Shown: positions 49,494-57,884 of the stretch, piece after piece
Layout of the letters: each line of letters starts with the position of its first letter
Position numbering within the stretch: the stretch's first letter is position 1
DNA from: Mesorhizobium loti CJ3sym
GTDB lineage: Bacteria > Pseudomonadota > Alphaproteobacteria > Rhizobiales > Rhizobiaceae
DNA length: 64,000 bases
Assembly: GCF_000472785.1 (NCBI RefSeq)
Contig: NZ_AXAL01000017.1
Span: 62,001-126,000 of the forward strand
Direction of reading: 5' to 3'
Program-made: the position numbers and the translations under genes
The notes under the pieces: generated by a model
The model's database searches: none
What the model was told of the DNA's origin: nothing
The model's input: the letters and a program-made list of their open reading frames with translations, nothing else

Positions 49494-51137
49494 GTGGATC
49501 ACTCAGCCTTTCAGAAACAGTTAGCCGCGTTGCGCGATCATCGCACTGCTGCGCACGCCTCAATGCGCCAGGCCTTCGCCGCCGATCCGCAACGGTTTAC
49601 GACATTCTCCGCCACCGATGACAATCTGTTGCTCGACTGGTCGAAATGCGCCGTCGACGCGACCACCATGGATTTGCTGGAGAAGCTCGCTGGAGCCGCC
49701 GATCTCGAAGGCCGTCGCGCCGCGATGTTCGCCGGCAAGAAGATCAACATCACCGAAGATCGCGCGGTGCTGCACACGGCACTGCGCAATCTCAGCGGCA
49801 AGGGCGTCACGGTCGACGGCCAGGACGTCAAGGCGGACGTCCTCTCCGTACTCGATGCGATGGGCGCCTTCGCCGACGCCATCCGCTCCGGCAAGGCGGC
49901 TGGTGCCACCGGCAAGAAGATCACCGACATCGTCAACATCGGCATCGGCGGCTCCGACCTTGGCCCGGCCATGGCGACGCTGGCGCTGGCGCCCTACCAT
50001 GACGGGCCGCGCGCGCACTATGTCTCCAACATCGACGGCGCCCATATCCATGACACGCTGAAGGATCTGTCCGCCGAAACCACGCTGTTCATCATTGCCT
50101 CCAAGACCTTCACCACCGTCGAGACGATGACCAATGCACAGACGGCGCGTGACTGGGTGCAGAAGGCGCTCGGCAAGGAAGCGGTCGGCAAGCATTTCGC
50201 CGCCGTCTCGACCGCACTCGACCTGGTGGCCAAGTTCGGCATCGTGCCCGATCGGGTCTTCGGCTTCTGGGACTGGGTCGGCGGTCGCTACTCTGTTTGG
50301 GGCGCCATTGGCCTTCCCGTCATGATCGCTGTCGGCCCAAGGAATTTCCGCGCTTTCCTTGATGGAGCGCATGAAATGGACGAGCATTTCCGCACCGCAC
50401 CGCTGGCGAAGAACCTGCCGGCGCTGCTGGGGCTGGTCGGCTGGTGGCATCGCGTCATCTGCCAATATCCGGCCCGCGCGGTCATCCCCTATGATCAGCG
50501 CCTGTCCCGGCTGCCGGCCTATCTGCAGCAACTGGATATGGAATCGAACGGCAAGGGCGTTACCCTCGACGGCACGCCGGTGGCGACGCCGACCGGGCCG
50601 CTGGTCTGGGGTGAACCCGGCACCAATGGTCAGCACGCCTTCTTCCAGTTGCTGCATCAGGGCACCGATTTCATCCCGGTCGAGTTCCTTGCCGCGGCCG
50701 TCGGCCACGAGCCGGAGCTCAAGCACCAGCATGACCTGCTGCTCGCCAATTGCCTGGCGCAATCCGAAGCGCTGATGAAGGGCCGCACGTTGGACGAGGC
50801 ACGCGCGCAGATGCTGTCCAAGGGCATGAAACCGGCCGACGTCGATCGCATCGCGCCGCATCGTGTCTTCTCCGGCAACCGGCCCTCGGTGACCATCCTC
50901 TATCGCAAGCTCGACCCGCGCACCTTCGGCCGGCTGATCGCGCTCTACGAGCACCGCGTCTTCGTCGAGGGAACGCTGTTCAACATCAATTCCTTCGACC
51001 AGTGGGGCGTGGAGCTTGGCAAGGAACTGGCGACCGGCCTTCTGCCCGTCGTCGAAGGCAAGGAAAGTGCGGCCAAGCGCGACGCGTCGACCGCTGGCCT
51101 TGTGGGATACATCCACCAATTGCGTGGTTCGGAGTGA
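49494..51137 (+). CDS. pgi: Glucose-6-phosphate isomerase
   Basis: A 547-residue enzyme that interconverts glucose-6-phosphate and fructose-6-phosphate. Visible signatures: NIGIGGSDLGPAM, GFWDWVGGRYSVWGAIG (first family signature), EPGTNGQHAFFQLLHQG (with active-site residues) and SFDQWGVELGKELA (second signature). Start GTG at 49494 has AGGAG about 10 bases upstream and yields the usual length. The downstream HAD gene overlaps its stop by four bases or begins shortly after. Confidence 0.96.
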   Translation: MDHSAFQKQLAALRDHRTAAHASMRQAFAADPQRFTTFSATDDNLLLDWSKCAVDATTMDLLEKLAGAADLEGRRAAMFAGKKINITEDRAVLHTALRNLSGKGVTVDGQDVKADVLSVLDAMGAFADAIRSGKAAGATGKKITDIVNIGIGGSDLGPAMATLALAPYHDGPRAHYVSNIDGAHIHDTLKDLSAETTLFIIASKTFTTVETMTNAQTARDWVQKALGKEAVGKHFAAVSTALDLVAKFGIVPDRVFGFWDWVGGRYSVWGAIGLPVMIAVGPRNFRAFLDGAHEMDEHFRTAPLAKNLPALLGLVGWWHRVICQYPARAVIPYDQRLSRLPAYLQQLDMESNGKGVTLDGTPVATPTGPLVWGEPGTNGQHAFFQLLHQGTDFIPVEFLAAAVGHEPELKHQHDLLLANCLAQSEALMKGRTLDEARAQMLSKGMKPADVDRIAPHRVFSGNRPSVTILYRKLDPRTFGRLIALYEHRVFVEGTLFNINSFDQWGVELGKELATGLLPVVEGKESAAKRDASTAGLVGYIHQLRGSE

Positions 51138-51865
51138 ACGATTTGGCAGACATCAAGGGGATATTGTTCGACAAGGACGGGACACTTGTCGACTTCAACG
51201 CGACCTGGCTTGGCGTGGCCGACTTCATGGCCATGGATGCCTCCGATGGCGACCGCTGGAAAGCTGACAGGCTGCTTGCGGCGGCAGGCTTCGATTTCGC
51301 CAACCGGCGCTTCAAGCCTGACTCGATCTTTGCCTCCGGCACCAATCTCGATGTTGTCGAATTGTGGTTTCCGCGGCTGTCCAACGAGGACCAGATGCTG
51401 GCCGTCGCCCGCTTCAACGAGATCACTTCGGTGCAGGGCTCGGCGATGGCGGTGGCATTGCCAGGTGTCGTCGACTCCTTGGCGGCGCTACACAAAAGAT
51501 CCTACCGGCTTGGCGTCGCCACCAACGATTCGACCAGCGGCGCGGAAAAGACCCTGGCCGCGCTGGGCGTCGCCCAGCTCTTCGATGCCGCCTATGGCTA
51601 CGACGCGGTAGCCAACCCGAAACCGGCGCCCGACACCATCCAGGCCTTTTGCGACCTTACCGGGCTGAGGCCGTCGGAGATCGCCATGGTCGGCGATAAC
51701 CGCCACGATCTCGAAATGGCGCGCGCCGGCGGCTGTGGCCTGGCGGTGGGCGTGCTCTCCGGCACAGGTACGCGGGAATCGCTGGCCGAGATCGCCGACG
51801 TCATCCTGGATTCGGTTGCCGACCTGCCGGATTTCCTTTCGGCGCGGGTCAGGGAGACGGTTTGA
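51134..51865 (+). CDS. HAD-superfamily phosphatase (Gph/phosphoglycolate phosphatase-like)
   Basis: A 243-residue cytoplasmic phosphatase with HAD motif I FDKDGTLVDFN (nucleophile Asp), motif II ATNDST, motif III Lys in NPKPAP and motif IV MVGDNRHDLEMA. It would dephosphorylate a small phosphate ester. GTG at 51134 overlaps the pgi stop (GTGA); a TTG at 51143 with GGAG 8 bases upstream is an equally good start. Coupling to pgi suggests a sugar-phosphate role but the substrate is unknown. Confidence 0.88.
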   Translation: MNDLADIKGILFDKDGTLVDFNATWLGVADFMAMDASDGDRWKADRLLAAAGFDFANRRFKPDSIFASGTNLDVVELWFPRLSNEDQMLAVARFNEITSVQGSAMAVALPGVVDSLAALHKRSYRLGVATNDSTSGAEKTLAALGVAQLFDAAYGYDAVANPKPAPDTIQAFCDLTGLRPSEIAMVGDNRHDLEMARAGGCGLAVGVLSGTGTRESLAEIADVILDSVADLPDFLSARVRETV

Positions 51866-51907
51866 GGGGGAGGCTGGAGGGCAAGTAAGCTCTGGCTTTC
51901 TCCCAAG

Positions 51908-52909
51908 TCACCGGCCTCGGTCTGGCATGGCTGCGAGGGCGAGGCGCAGAATATCTCCCATCCGAACATCGTCTATGCCGTGATCGACTCTCGCCGATCT
52001 GTGCACGACGACGAGATCAAGCGTTGGAACAACGACGATGTACTGCCCGCCGAAGCCGCTCGCATAGAAACTCGGCGCACGGACACTCATGCTGTCGCCG
52101 GGCGCATTGGCCGCTGCCGTCCACCAGAGGTAGCCGTAGCCTCTCCCTTCTCCGATGTCCGATTGTGGGAGAGTGCTTTCCCGAACCCAGCTCTCAGGGA
52201 CGAGCTGGCGCCTTCCCCAGCGGCCACCGCGAAGGTAGAGCAGGCCAACTCGCGCGAGGTCACGGGCGGTCATGCTCAACTTGTAGACGGGGTGCAGGGA
52301 TTCCCGGCCTCCGAGGTAGTAACCGTCCCCCCTTTCGAAGTCTTGCATTCCGAGAGGAACCGCTACTCGCGTGGCAAGCGCCTCGAACACGGTCTGGCCC
52401 GTCTGGCGCTCCAGTATCGTTCCGAGCACGTTGAAATCCCAGTTGTTGTAGAACCAGTGCGAACCGGGTGGATGGCTGCCGCGTTCCGGTCGCCCATGCT
52501 CCGTATTGTAGACCGAGGGCAGATAGACGCCTGACCGGGCGCGCAGGAGGTCCGCGACCGTGGCTTGTTGCTCAGTTTGTGTGAGCGGCTGAAAATCGTC
52601 GATATGCAGATCCGCGAGCGTCGCGTTCAGATCGATCCTGCCTTCCGCGATATAGATGCCATAGAGGACGTTGATCAGGCTTTTCCGCACGGAGGCCACG
52701 CTCGACTTCCGAGCCACGTCACCCCATTGGAAAATGACGCTTCCGCCAGCGATGACCATCAGGGCTGTTGAGCGATCGTCGGCCAAATCGTGGGCAAGAG
52801 CGGCGAGGCGCTGGGTGGACCAACCGAGGCTTGCCGCTGATACTTCGGCCCACTCCATCTCCGGAAAAATCTGGCTATCCCTGGCGGACAGTGCTCGGTC
52901 CCCTGCCAT
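51908..52909 (-). CDS. Serine hydrolase, beta-lactamase (class C-like) fold
   Basis: A 333-residue serine hydrolase with the active-site SxxK at Ser73-Lys76 (ASVRKSL) and the YxN motif at Tyr154-Asn156 (HWFYNNWDF). The third motif is less clear; a candidate is ASGFGGQYIVV. Such proteins are esterases, D-aminopeptidases or penicillin-binding-like enzymes; there is no evident signal peptide, which argues against a periplasmic beta-lactamase. It is convergent with the HAD gene. Confidence 0.88.
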   Translation of the reverse strand: MAGDRALSARDSQIFPEMEWAEVSAASLGWSTQRLAALAHDLADDRSTALMVIAGGSVIFQWGDVARKSSVASVRKSLINVLYGIYIAEGRIDLNATLADLHIDDFQPLTQTEQQATVADLLRARSGVYLPSVYNTEHGRPERGSHPPGSHWFYNNWDFNVLGTILERQTGQTVFEALATRVAVPLGMQDFERGDGYYLGGRESLHPVYKLSMTARDLARVGLLYLRGGRWGRRQLVPESWVRESTLPQSDIGEGRGYGYLWWTAAANAPGDSMSVRAPSFYASGFGGQYIVVVPTLDLVVVHRSARVDHGIDDVRMGDILRLALAAMPDRGR

Positions 52910-53043
52910 TTCTCCTCCGAATCGTCACCCTCGGCCGGATTTTACATTGGAGAACAAATTCGAACACAGCGCATAACAAAAGGTGAGCGTATGCAGACGG
53001 TCCACCCCAGTCATCGGCAGCGACTGGGGCTTCGCTTCCAGCG

Positions 53044-53772
53044 TTAATGCCCTTCCTGCTCGAAGCGAAAAACACCGCTCGGTCTGGTCGCAGCACCCTT
53101 CGCGTCGCCAAAATCCGGCACCTGATATTCGGCCAGCAACCGCAACCGCGTCAGCGGCAGGTCGACGCGACGGGGATCGCCGACCAGAACCTCGATGCCG
53201 GCTGCCAGGCAGCGATCGAGGAACGGGATAACCCGCAGAGCAACCTCGTGGCCGTAGAACACATCGCCGGCAAGCACTAGGTCGACCGCTGGCGGCGGAC
53301 CCGCTGTGATGTCCTTGTCTAAAATGGCGATCTCGACCCCGTTCGCAGCCGCATTGAGTCGGATCGCGGCGATGCCGTTGCGGTCGATTTCGGCGGCGAT
53401 GACTTCGCGCGCCCCGGCCTTCGCGGCGGCAATCCCGACAATGCCTGAACCCGCCCCCAGGTCCAGCACGCGGCGGCCCGCCACCGTCATCGGATGGTCG
53501 AGGATGTAGCGTGCGAGCACGGTGCCGCCGGCCCACGCATAGGCCCAGTAGGGCGGCTGCGGTTCGGGCGTGCCCTTGTCGGTATCGTTGTCGTCTTCGA
53601 AGCCGAGAAGCCGCCTCAACCCGCTGCCTGGATGGGCCGTGTAGAGCCGGATTTCTGGAAGCGCCGGCACCGGAGCAAGCCGCAGATTGGCTTCGATGAA
53701 TTCCGCGGGATCGAGGCGCAAGTCCCCGTCCGAGGCCCCGTTGCCTGGTGTATCGTTGTCGGCAGCCCTCAC
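53044..53772 (-). CDS. SAM-dependent lysine methyltransferase, ETF-beta methyltransferase (METTL20)-like
   Basis: A 242-residue seven-beta-strand methyltransferase: PYWAYAWAGGTVLARYILDHP precedes motif I VLDLGAGSGIVGIAAAKAG, and LAGDVFYGHEV fits the post-II region of the METTL20/ETFBKMT group; an Agrobacterium member has been reported to methylate ETF-beta. Start GTG at 53772 overlaps the fadD stop by one base. If the assignment holds, it would modify the electron carrier that takes electrons from acyl-CoA dehydrogenases. Confidence 0.78.
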   Translation of the reverse strand: MRAADNDTPGNGASDGDLRLDPAEFIEANLRLAPVPALPEIRLYTAHPGSGLRRLLGFEDDNDTDKGTPEPQPPYWAYAWAGGTVLARYILDHPMTVAGRRVLDLGAGSGIVGIAAAKAGAREVIAAEIDRNGIAAIRLNAAANGVEIAILDKDITAGPPPAVDLVLAGDVFYGHEVALRVIPFLDRCLAAGIEVLVGDPRRVDLPLTRLRLLAEYQVPDFGDAKGAATRPSGVFRFEQEGH

Positions 53773-55787
53773 TATTCGCGCAGCGCCCGCCGCAAAATCT
53801 TACCGACCGGCGTCTTCGGCAATTCGGTCCTGAACTCGATGTATTTGGGCCGCTTGTAGCCCGTCAGGTTCTCGCGGCAGAAAGCGACGATGGCTTCAGC
53901 GGTCAGGGCGGGGTCCTTCTTGACGATGAAAAGCTTCGGCACCTCGCCGGAATGCTCGTCCGGCACGCCGATCGCAGCCACTTCGAGCACGCCCGGATGC
54001 ATCGCCACGACTTCCTCGAGTTCGTTCGGGTAGACGTTGAAGCCCGAGACCAGGATCATGTCCTTCTTGCGGTCGACTATCTTGGTGTAACCGCGCTCGT
54101 CCATGAAGCCCATGTCGCCCGATTTGAAGTAGCCATCCTTGGTCATCACCTTGGCGGTCTCGTCAGGCCGGTTCCAGTACCCCGACATCACCTGCGGTCC
54201 CCTGATGCAGATCTCGCCGACCTCGCCCAGCGGCAGATTGTTGCCGTCATCGTCGCGGATGGCAATCTCGGTCGAGGGCAGCGGCAGGCCGATCGTGCCG
54301 GTGAAATCGCCGGCGCTGAACTTGTTGGCGGTGGCCACCGGCGAGGTTTCGGAAAGTCCGTAACCTTCGGTGACAGGACAGCCGGTCAACGCCTTCCAGC
54401 GTTCGGCGACGCCCTTCTGCACCGCCATGCCGCCGCCCAGCGTCAGCACCAGCGGCTTGAAGTCGAGCTTGCGGAAGTCCTCATTGTTGAGCAGTGCGTT
54501 GAACAGCGTGTTGAGGCCGGGAAAAACATGGACCGGATATTTCTTCAACTCCTTGACGAAGCCCGGAATATCGCGCGGGTTCGGAATGAGCACGTTTCGG
54601 GCGCCTTGCTGCATGCCCATCAGCGCGTTCACCGTCAGCGCGAAGATATGATAGAGCGGCAGCGCGCAGATGAAATTCGGGTGCGCAGGTTTCGGCTTGA
54701 TCGTATAGGCGTCTTCCATCCACTGCGCGTTCTGCACGACATTGGCGAGCACGTTGCTGTGCAGCAGCGTGGCGCCCTTCGAGACACCCGTGGTGCCGCC
54801 CGTATATTGCAGGAAGGCGACATCGCTGGCCTCGACCTTGGCCGGCTTGAAGTTGCCGCCGGATCCCGCCTTCACGGCAGCGTTGAACTTGACGTGACCG
54901 GGCAGGGACCATGCCGGCACCATCTTCTTCACGCGGCGCACGACCAGATTGACGATCGTGCCCTTGAGGCCGCCGAGCATGTCACCCATGGCCGCCACCA
55001 CGACATGTTTGACCGCTGTCCTGGCGATCACCGCCTGCAAGGTGTTGGCGAAGTTTTCCAGGATGACGATGGCCTGTGCGCCGGAATCCTTGAGCTGGTG
55101 CTCCAGTTCGCGCGGCGTGTACAGCGGATTGATGTTGACCACGACATAGCCCGCACGAAGCACGGCCATCATCGCAATGGGATATTGCAGCACATTCGGC
55201 ATCATCAGGGCGACGCGCGCGCCCTTCTGCAGACCCTTCGACTGCAGATAAGCGCCGAACGCCGCCGACAGCCGCTCGACATCGGTGAAGCTGACGGACT
55301 TGTCCATGCAGGTGAAGGCCGGCTGGGCGGAAAACTGCTTGCAGGCGGCGACCAGGAAATCGCCGATCGAGCTGTAGGGCAAGGGGCCGATTTCGGCCGG
55401 TACGTTCTTCGGATAGCTCTTCAGCCACGGCTTCTCCGGTAACCCGGCGGCAAGCTCGGTGAGCGCCTTCGGCAGGCGCTTGGCGGTGGCCTCGACGGGC
55501 TTCGCGGCTGGCGAGGCTTTCGCTGCACTGTCTTTCGATGCCACTGCGTTGGTCGCTAAAGTTTTCGCCATCGGCTTTGCAGCGGACGTCGTCTTTCCGG
55601 TCGCAGGTTTGGTCGGGGCTTTTGCTGCCGGCTTTGTGCTCGTCTTCACGGGCAAGATGGCTGCCTTCGGCTTGGCCGCGGCGGCTTTGGCGACTGGCGC
55701 TTTCGGCTTGACGGTTGCGGCAGCTGCTTTTGGAGCTGCCTTGGCCGATGATTTCGCTGGCGCCGTCGTCTTTGATGCTTTTGCCAA
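53772..55787 (-). CDS. fadD: Long-chain acyl-CoA synthetase with a histone-H1-like N-terminal tail
   Basis: A 671-residue AMP-forming ligase. Residues about 115-671 are a standard FadD: AMP-binding motif YTGGTTGVSKGA, EGYGLSETSPV, GDMGFMDERGY, DRKKDMILVSGFNVYP and C-terminal Lys region TPVGKILRRALRE. The first ~105 residues are low-complexity: about 36 Ala, 21 Lys and only two acidic residues in 104, with repeats such as AKP, KAPV and KPAAKAPTK. The start is TTG at 55787 with GGAGG 6 bases upstream. It is upstream of the ETF-beta-methyltransferase-like gene, overlapping by one base. Confidence 0.93.
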   Translation of the reverse strand: MAKASKTTAPAKSSAKAAPKAAAATVKPKAPVAKAAAAKPKAAILPVKTSTKPAAKAPTKPATGKTTSAAKPMAKTLATNAVASKDSAAKASPAAKPVEATAKRLPKALTELAAGLPEKPWLKSYPKNVPAEIGPLPYSSIGDFLVAACKQFSAQPAFTCMDKSVSFTDVERLSAAFGAYLQSKGLQKGARVALMMPNVLQYPIAMMAVLRAGYVVVNINPLYTPRELEHQLKDSGAQAIVILENFANTLQAVIARTAVKHVVVAAMGDMLGGLKGTIVNLVVRRVKKMVPAWSLPGHVKFNAAVKAGSGGNFKPAKVEASDVAFLQYTGGTTGVSKGATLLHSNVLANVVQNAQWMEDAYTIKPKPAHPNFICALPLYHIFALTVNALMGMQQGARNVLIPNPRDIPGFVKELKKYPVHVFPGLNTLFNALLNNEDFRKLDFKPLVLTLGGGMAVQKGVAERWKALTGCPVTEGYGLSETSPVATANKFSAGDFTGTIGLPLPSTEIAIRDDDGNNLPLGEVGEICIRGPQVMSGYWNRPDETAKVMTKDGYFKSGDMGFMDERGYTKIVDRKKDMILVSGFNVYPNELEEVVAMHPGVLEVAAIGVPDEHSGEVPKLFIVKKDPALTAEAIVAFCRENLTGYKRPKYIEFRTELPKTPVGKILRRALRE

Positions 55788-56240
55788 CAGTCCCTCCCTG
55801 GGTCGTTCTTGTTTGCCTGCGCCGCGCTCGCCCTGAGATAACAGAGACGTCCTCCGCTGCCGCCAGCATGTCCATCTATGTATTGCCTCTATCGGCGACG
55901 GTGCAAGTCTTGCCCTCGCGGCAAGGCGCCGAAAGATTTGCCGCCGAAATCTTTCCCGCCGGCGACGCTTGGAAAGGCATCTTTCCCCATCGATGTCGGA
56001 TGGAGACGCCGCGCGTCGTCGATGTCGCCAGATGCCAGATCAATAAAAAAATGCAGTCGTTAACAATCCCGTGAATGGAAAAAACTGCTAATTTATTCTG
56101 TCATTTAGCAAAATCGCGGATTTTTTTCCTGCTTCCCGAGGGGTAAGCAAACGGGGTGTTCCAAAGCCGGAAAAACGGTGCTTATATGCGCGCTTCGCGA
56201 GCCTGATAGAGGGGCTTGGAAGAACATCAGGGAGTGCTCA
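55788..56240. other. Intergenic region fadD / dppA-like
   Basis: A 453-base divergent gap. Beyond the fadD leader it holds two inverted repeats (CTTGCC-ctcgc-GGCAAG near 55911, and the larger one annotated at 55931). Between about 56040 and 56130 it is strikingly A/T-rich (for example GAAAAAACTGCTAATTTATTC), as expected of a promoter for the peptide ABC operon. No coding frame is evident. Confidence 0.45.
55931..55955. promoter_or_regulatory. Inverted repeat in fadD / dppA gap
   Basis: Perfect 9-base arms GAAAGATTT (55931-55939) and AAATCTTTC (55947-55955) separated by GCCGCCG. It lies 144 bases from the fadD start and about 285 from the dppA-like start. It could be the operator of a regulator such as FadR, but the sequence alone does not identify it. 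Confidence 0.45.
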
Positions 56241-57839
56241 ATGAAAAAGAAACTCGCTTTTGCGGCCGCGTTGCTGGCTGCAAGCGTCCTGGGCGGCATG
56301 GCCAATGCGAAGACGCTTGTCTATTGCTCGGAAGCGTCACCGGCCAATTTCGACCCGGGTACGACGACCGGCGGCAACGATTTCGATGCCTCGTCGCGTA
56401 CCGTCTATTCGCGTCTTGTCGAGTTCAAGCACGGCGGCACCGAGGTCGAGCCTGGCCTCGCCGACAAGTGGGAAATCTCGGACGATGGACTGGTCTATAC
56501 TTTCCATCTGCATCCGGGCGTGAAGTTCCAGACCACCGACTATTTCAAGCCGACCCGCGATCTCAATGCGGATGACGTGGTCTTCTCCTTCGACCGCCAG
56601 TTCGACAAGCAGAATCCCTGGAACGGCGACAAGTACCTGCCGAACCTGACCTGGGACTATTACACCGGCATGGACATGCCGAAATACGTCGCCAAGTGGG
56701 AAAAGGTCGATGACCTCACCGTCAAGCTGACGCTGACCGAGCCGAACGCGCCGATGCTCGCCAATCTAGGCATGGACTTCGCGTCGATCGTATCGAAGGA
56801 ATATGCCGACCAGCTGGAGAAGTCCGGCAAGATGGCCGATTTCTCCACAAAACCGATCGGCACCGGTCCGTTCCAGTTCGTCGACTACCAGCTGGATTCG
56901 GTCATCCGCTATGCGGCCCACCCGGACTACTTCAAGGGCAAGGAGAAGATCGACGATCTCGTCTTCGCCATCACGCCAGACGCGACCGCCCGCATCCAGA
57001 AGGTGTTGGCCGGCGAATGCGATATCGCGCCCTATCCGAACCCGGCCGACATCGGCACGATCAAGGCCAACAAGGACGTGACCCTGATGGATCAGGCCGG
57101 CCTGAACATTGGCTATATGAGCTACAACACAACCATCCCGCCGCTTGACAAGCCCGAGGTTCGCCACGCGCTCAACCAGGCGATCGACCGGGCATCGCTG
57201 ATCAAGTCGCTGTTCCAGGATGCTGGCGCCACGCCTGCCGAAAACCTGATCCCGCCGACGATGTGGTCGTGGAACAAGGATGTGAAGACGGACGCCTACG
57301 ATCCGGATGCGGCTAAGAAAGTTCTGGCTGCTGCCGGTCTGACGGACATCCAGCTCTGGGCTTCCGACCGCGTTCGCCCATACAACCCGAACTTCCAGCG
57401 CGCCGCCGAACTGATCCAGGCCGACTGGGCCAAGGTCGGCGTCAAGGCGGAGATCGTCAACTACGAATGGACGAAGTATCGCTCGGAAGGCAAGAAGAAG
57501 GACCGTCCAGGCGCCTTCCAGATCGGCTGGACCGGCGACAATGGCGATCCGGACAACTTCTTCGCCACGCTCTTCGCCTGCAACGCAATCGGTGTGTCGA
57601 ACTACTCCAGCTGGTGCGACAAGGACTTCGAGGATCTGATCCAGAAGGCCAAGAAGACCAGCGACCAGGGCGAGCGCTCGAAGCTCTATGAGCAGGCGCA
57701 GGTCGTCTTCCAGAAGCAGGCTCCGGCCTTCCTGCTGGCACATAGCCAAGTCTACGCAGTCGTGCGCAAGAATGTCAGCGGGTTCATGATGGACCCGCTC
57801 GGCATTCACCGCTTCGACGGCGTTGACAAGGCCGAATAA
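56241..57839 (+). CDS. dppA: Dipeptide/oligopeptide-binding protein (DppA-like)
   Basis: A 532-residue exported solute-binding protein of the SBP_bac_5 family: signal peptide MKKKLAFAAALLAASVLGG (cleavage after ANA, about residue 23), then TLVYCSEASPANFDP and RTVYSRLVEFKHGGTEVEPGLADKWE as in DppA. It would capture dipeptides (and in DppA, haem) in the periplasm. GGGAG precedes the ATG by 8 bases. It heads the dppABCDF-like operon and is followed by a stable hairpin before the permease genes. Confidence 0.9.
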   Translation: MKKKLAFAAALLAASVLGGMANAKTLVYCSEASPANFDPGTTTGGNDFDASSRTVYSRLVEFKHGGTEVEPGLADKWEISDDGLVYTFHLHPGVKFQTTDYFKPTRDLNADDVVFSFDRQFDKQNPWNGDKYLPNLTWDYYTGMDMPKYVAKWEKVDDLTVKLTLTEPNAPMLANLGMDFASIVSKEYADQLEKSGKMADFSTKPIGTGPFQFVDYQLDSVIRYAAHPDYFKGKEKIDDLVFAITPDATARIQKVLAGECDIAPYPNPADIGTIKANKDVTLMDQAGLNIGYMSYNTTIPPLDKPEVRHALNQAIDRASLIKSLFQDAGATPAENLIPPTMWSWNKDVKTDAYDPDAAKKVLAAAGLTDIQLWASDRVRPYNPNFQRAAELIQADWAKVGVKAEIVNYEWTKYRSEGKKKDRPGAFQIGWTGDNGDPDNFFATLFACNAIGVSNYSSWCDKDFEDLIQKAKKTSDQGERSKLYEQAQVVFQKQAPAFLLAHSQVYAVVRKNVSGFMMDPLGIHRFDGVDKAE

Positions 57840-57850
57840 GACTATAGAGC

Positions 57851-57876
57851 GGGGCGGCGCAATGAGGCGCCGCCCC
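57851..57876. terminator. Hairpin between dppA and dppB
   Basis: Perfect 10-base arms GGGGCGGCGC (57851-57860) and GCGCCGCCCC (57867-57876) with a 6-base loop, in the 45-base gap after dppA. There is no T-run. Such hairpins after binding-protein genes protect the upstream mRNA and partially stop transcription, giving an excess of binding protein over permease. Confidence 0.7.
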
Positions 57877-57884
57877 CCTACATC

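Noticed and set aside
51908..52909. True class C beta-lactamase (resistance gene)
   Set aside because: SxxK and YxN motifs are present, but no signal peptide is seen and the third motif is not the classic KTG, so an esterase/peptidase-like role is likelier.
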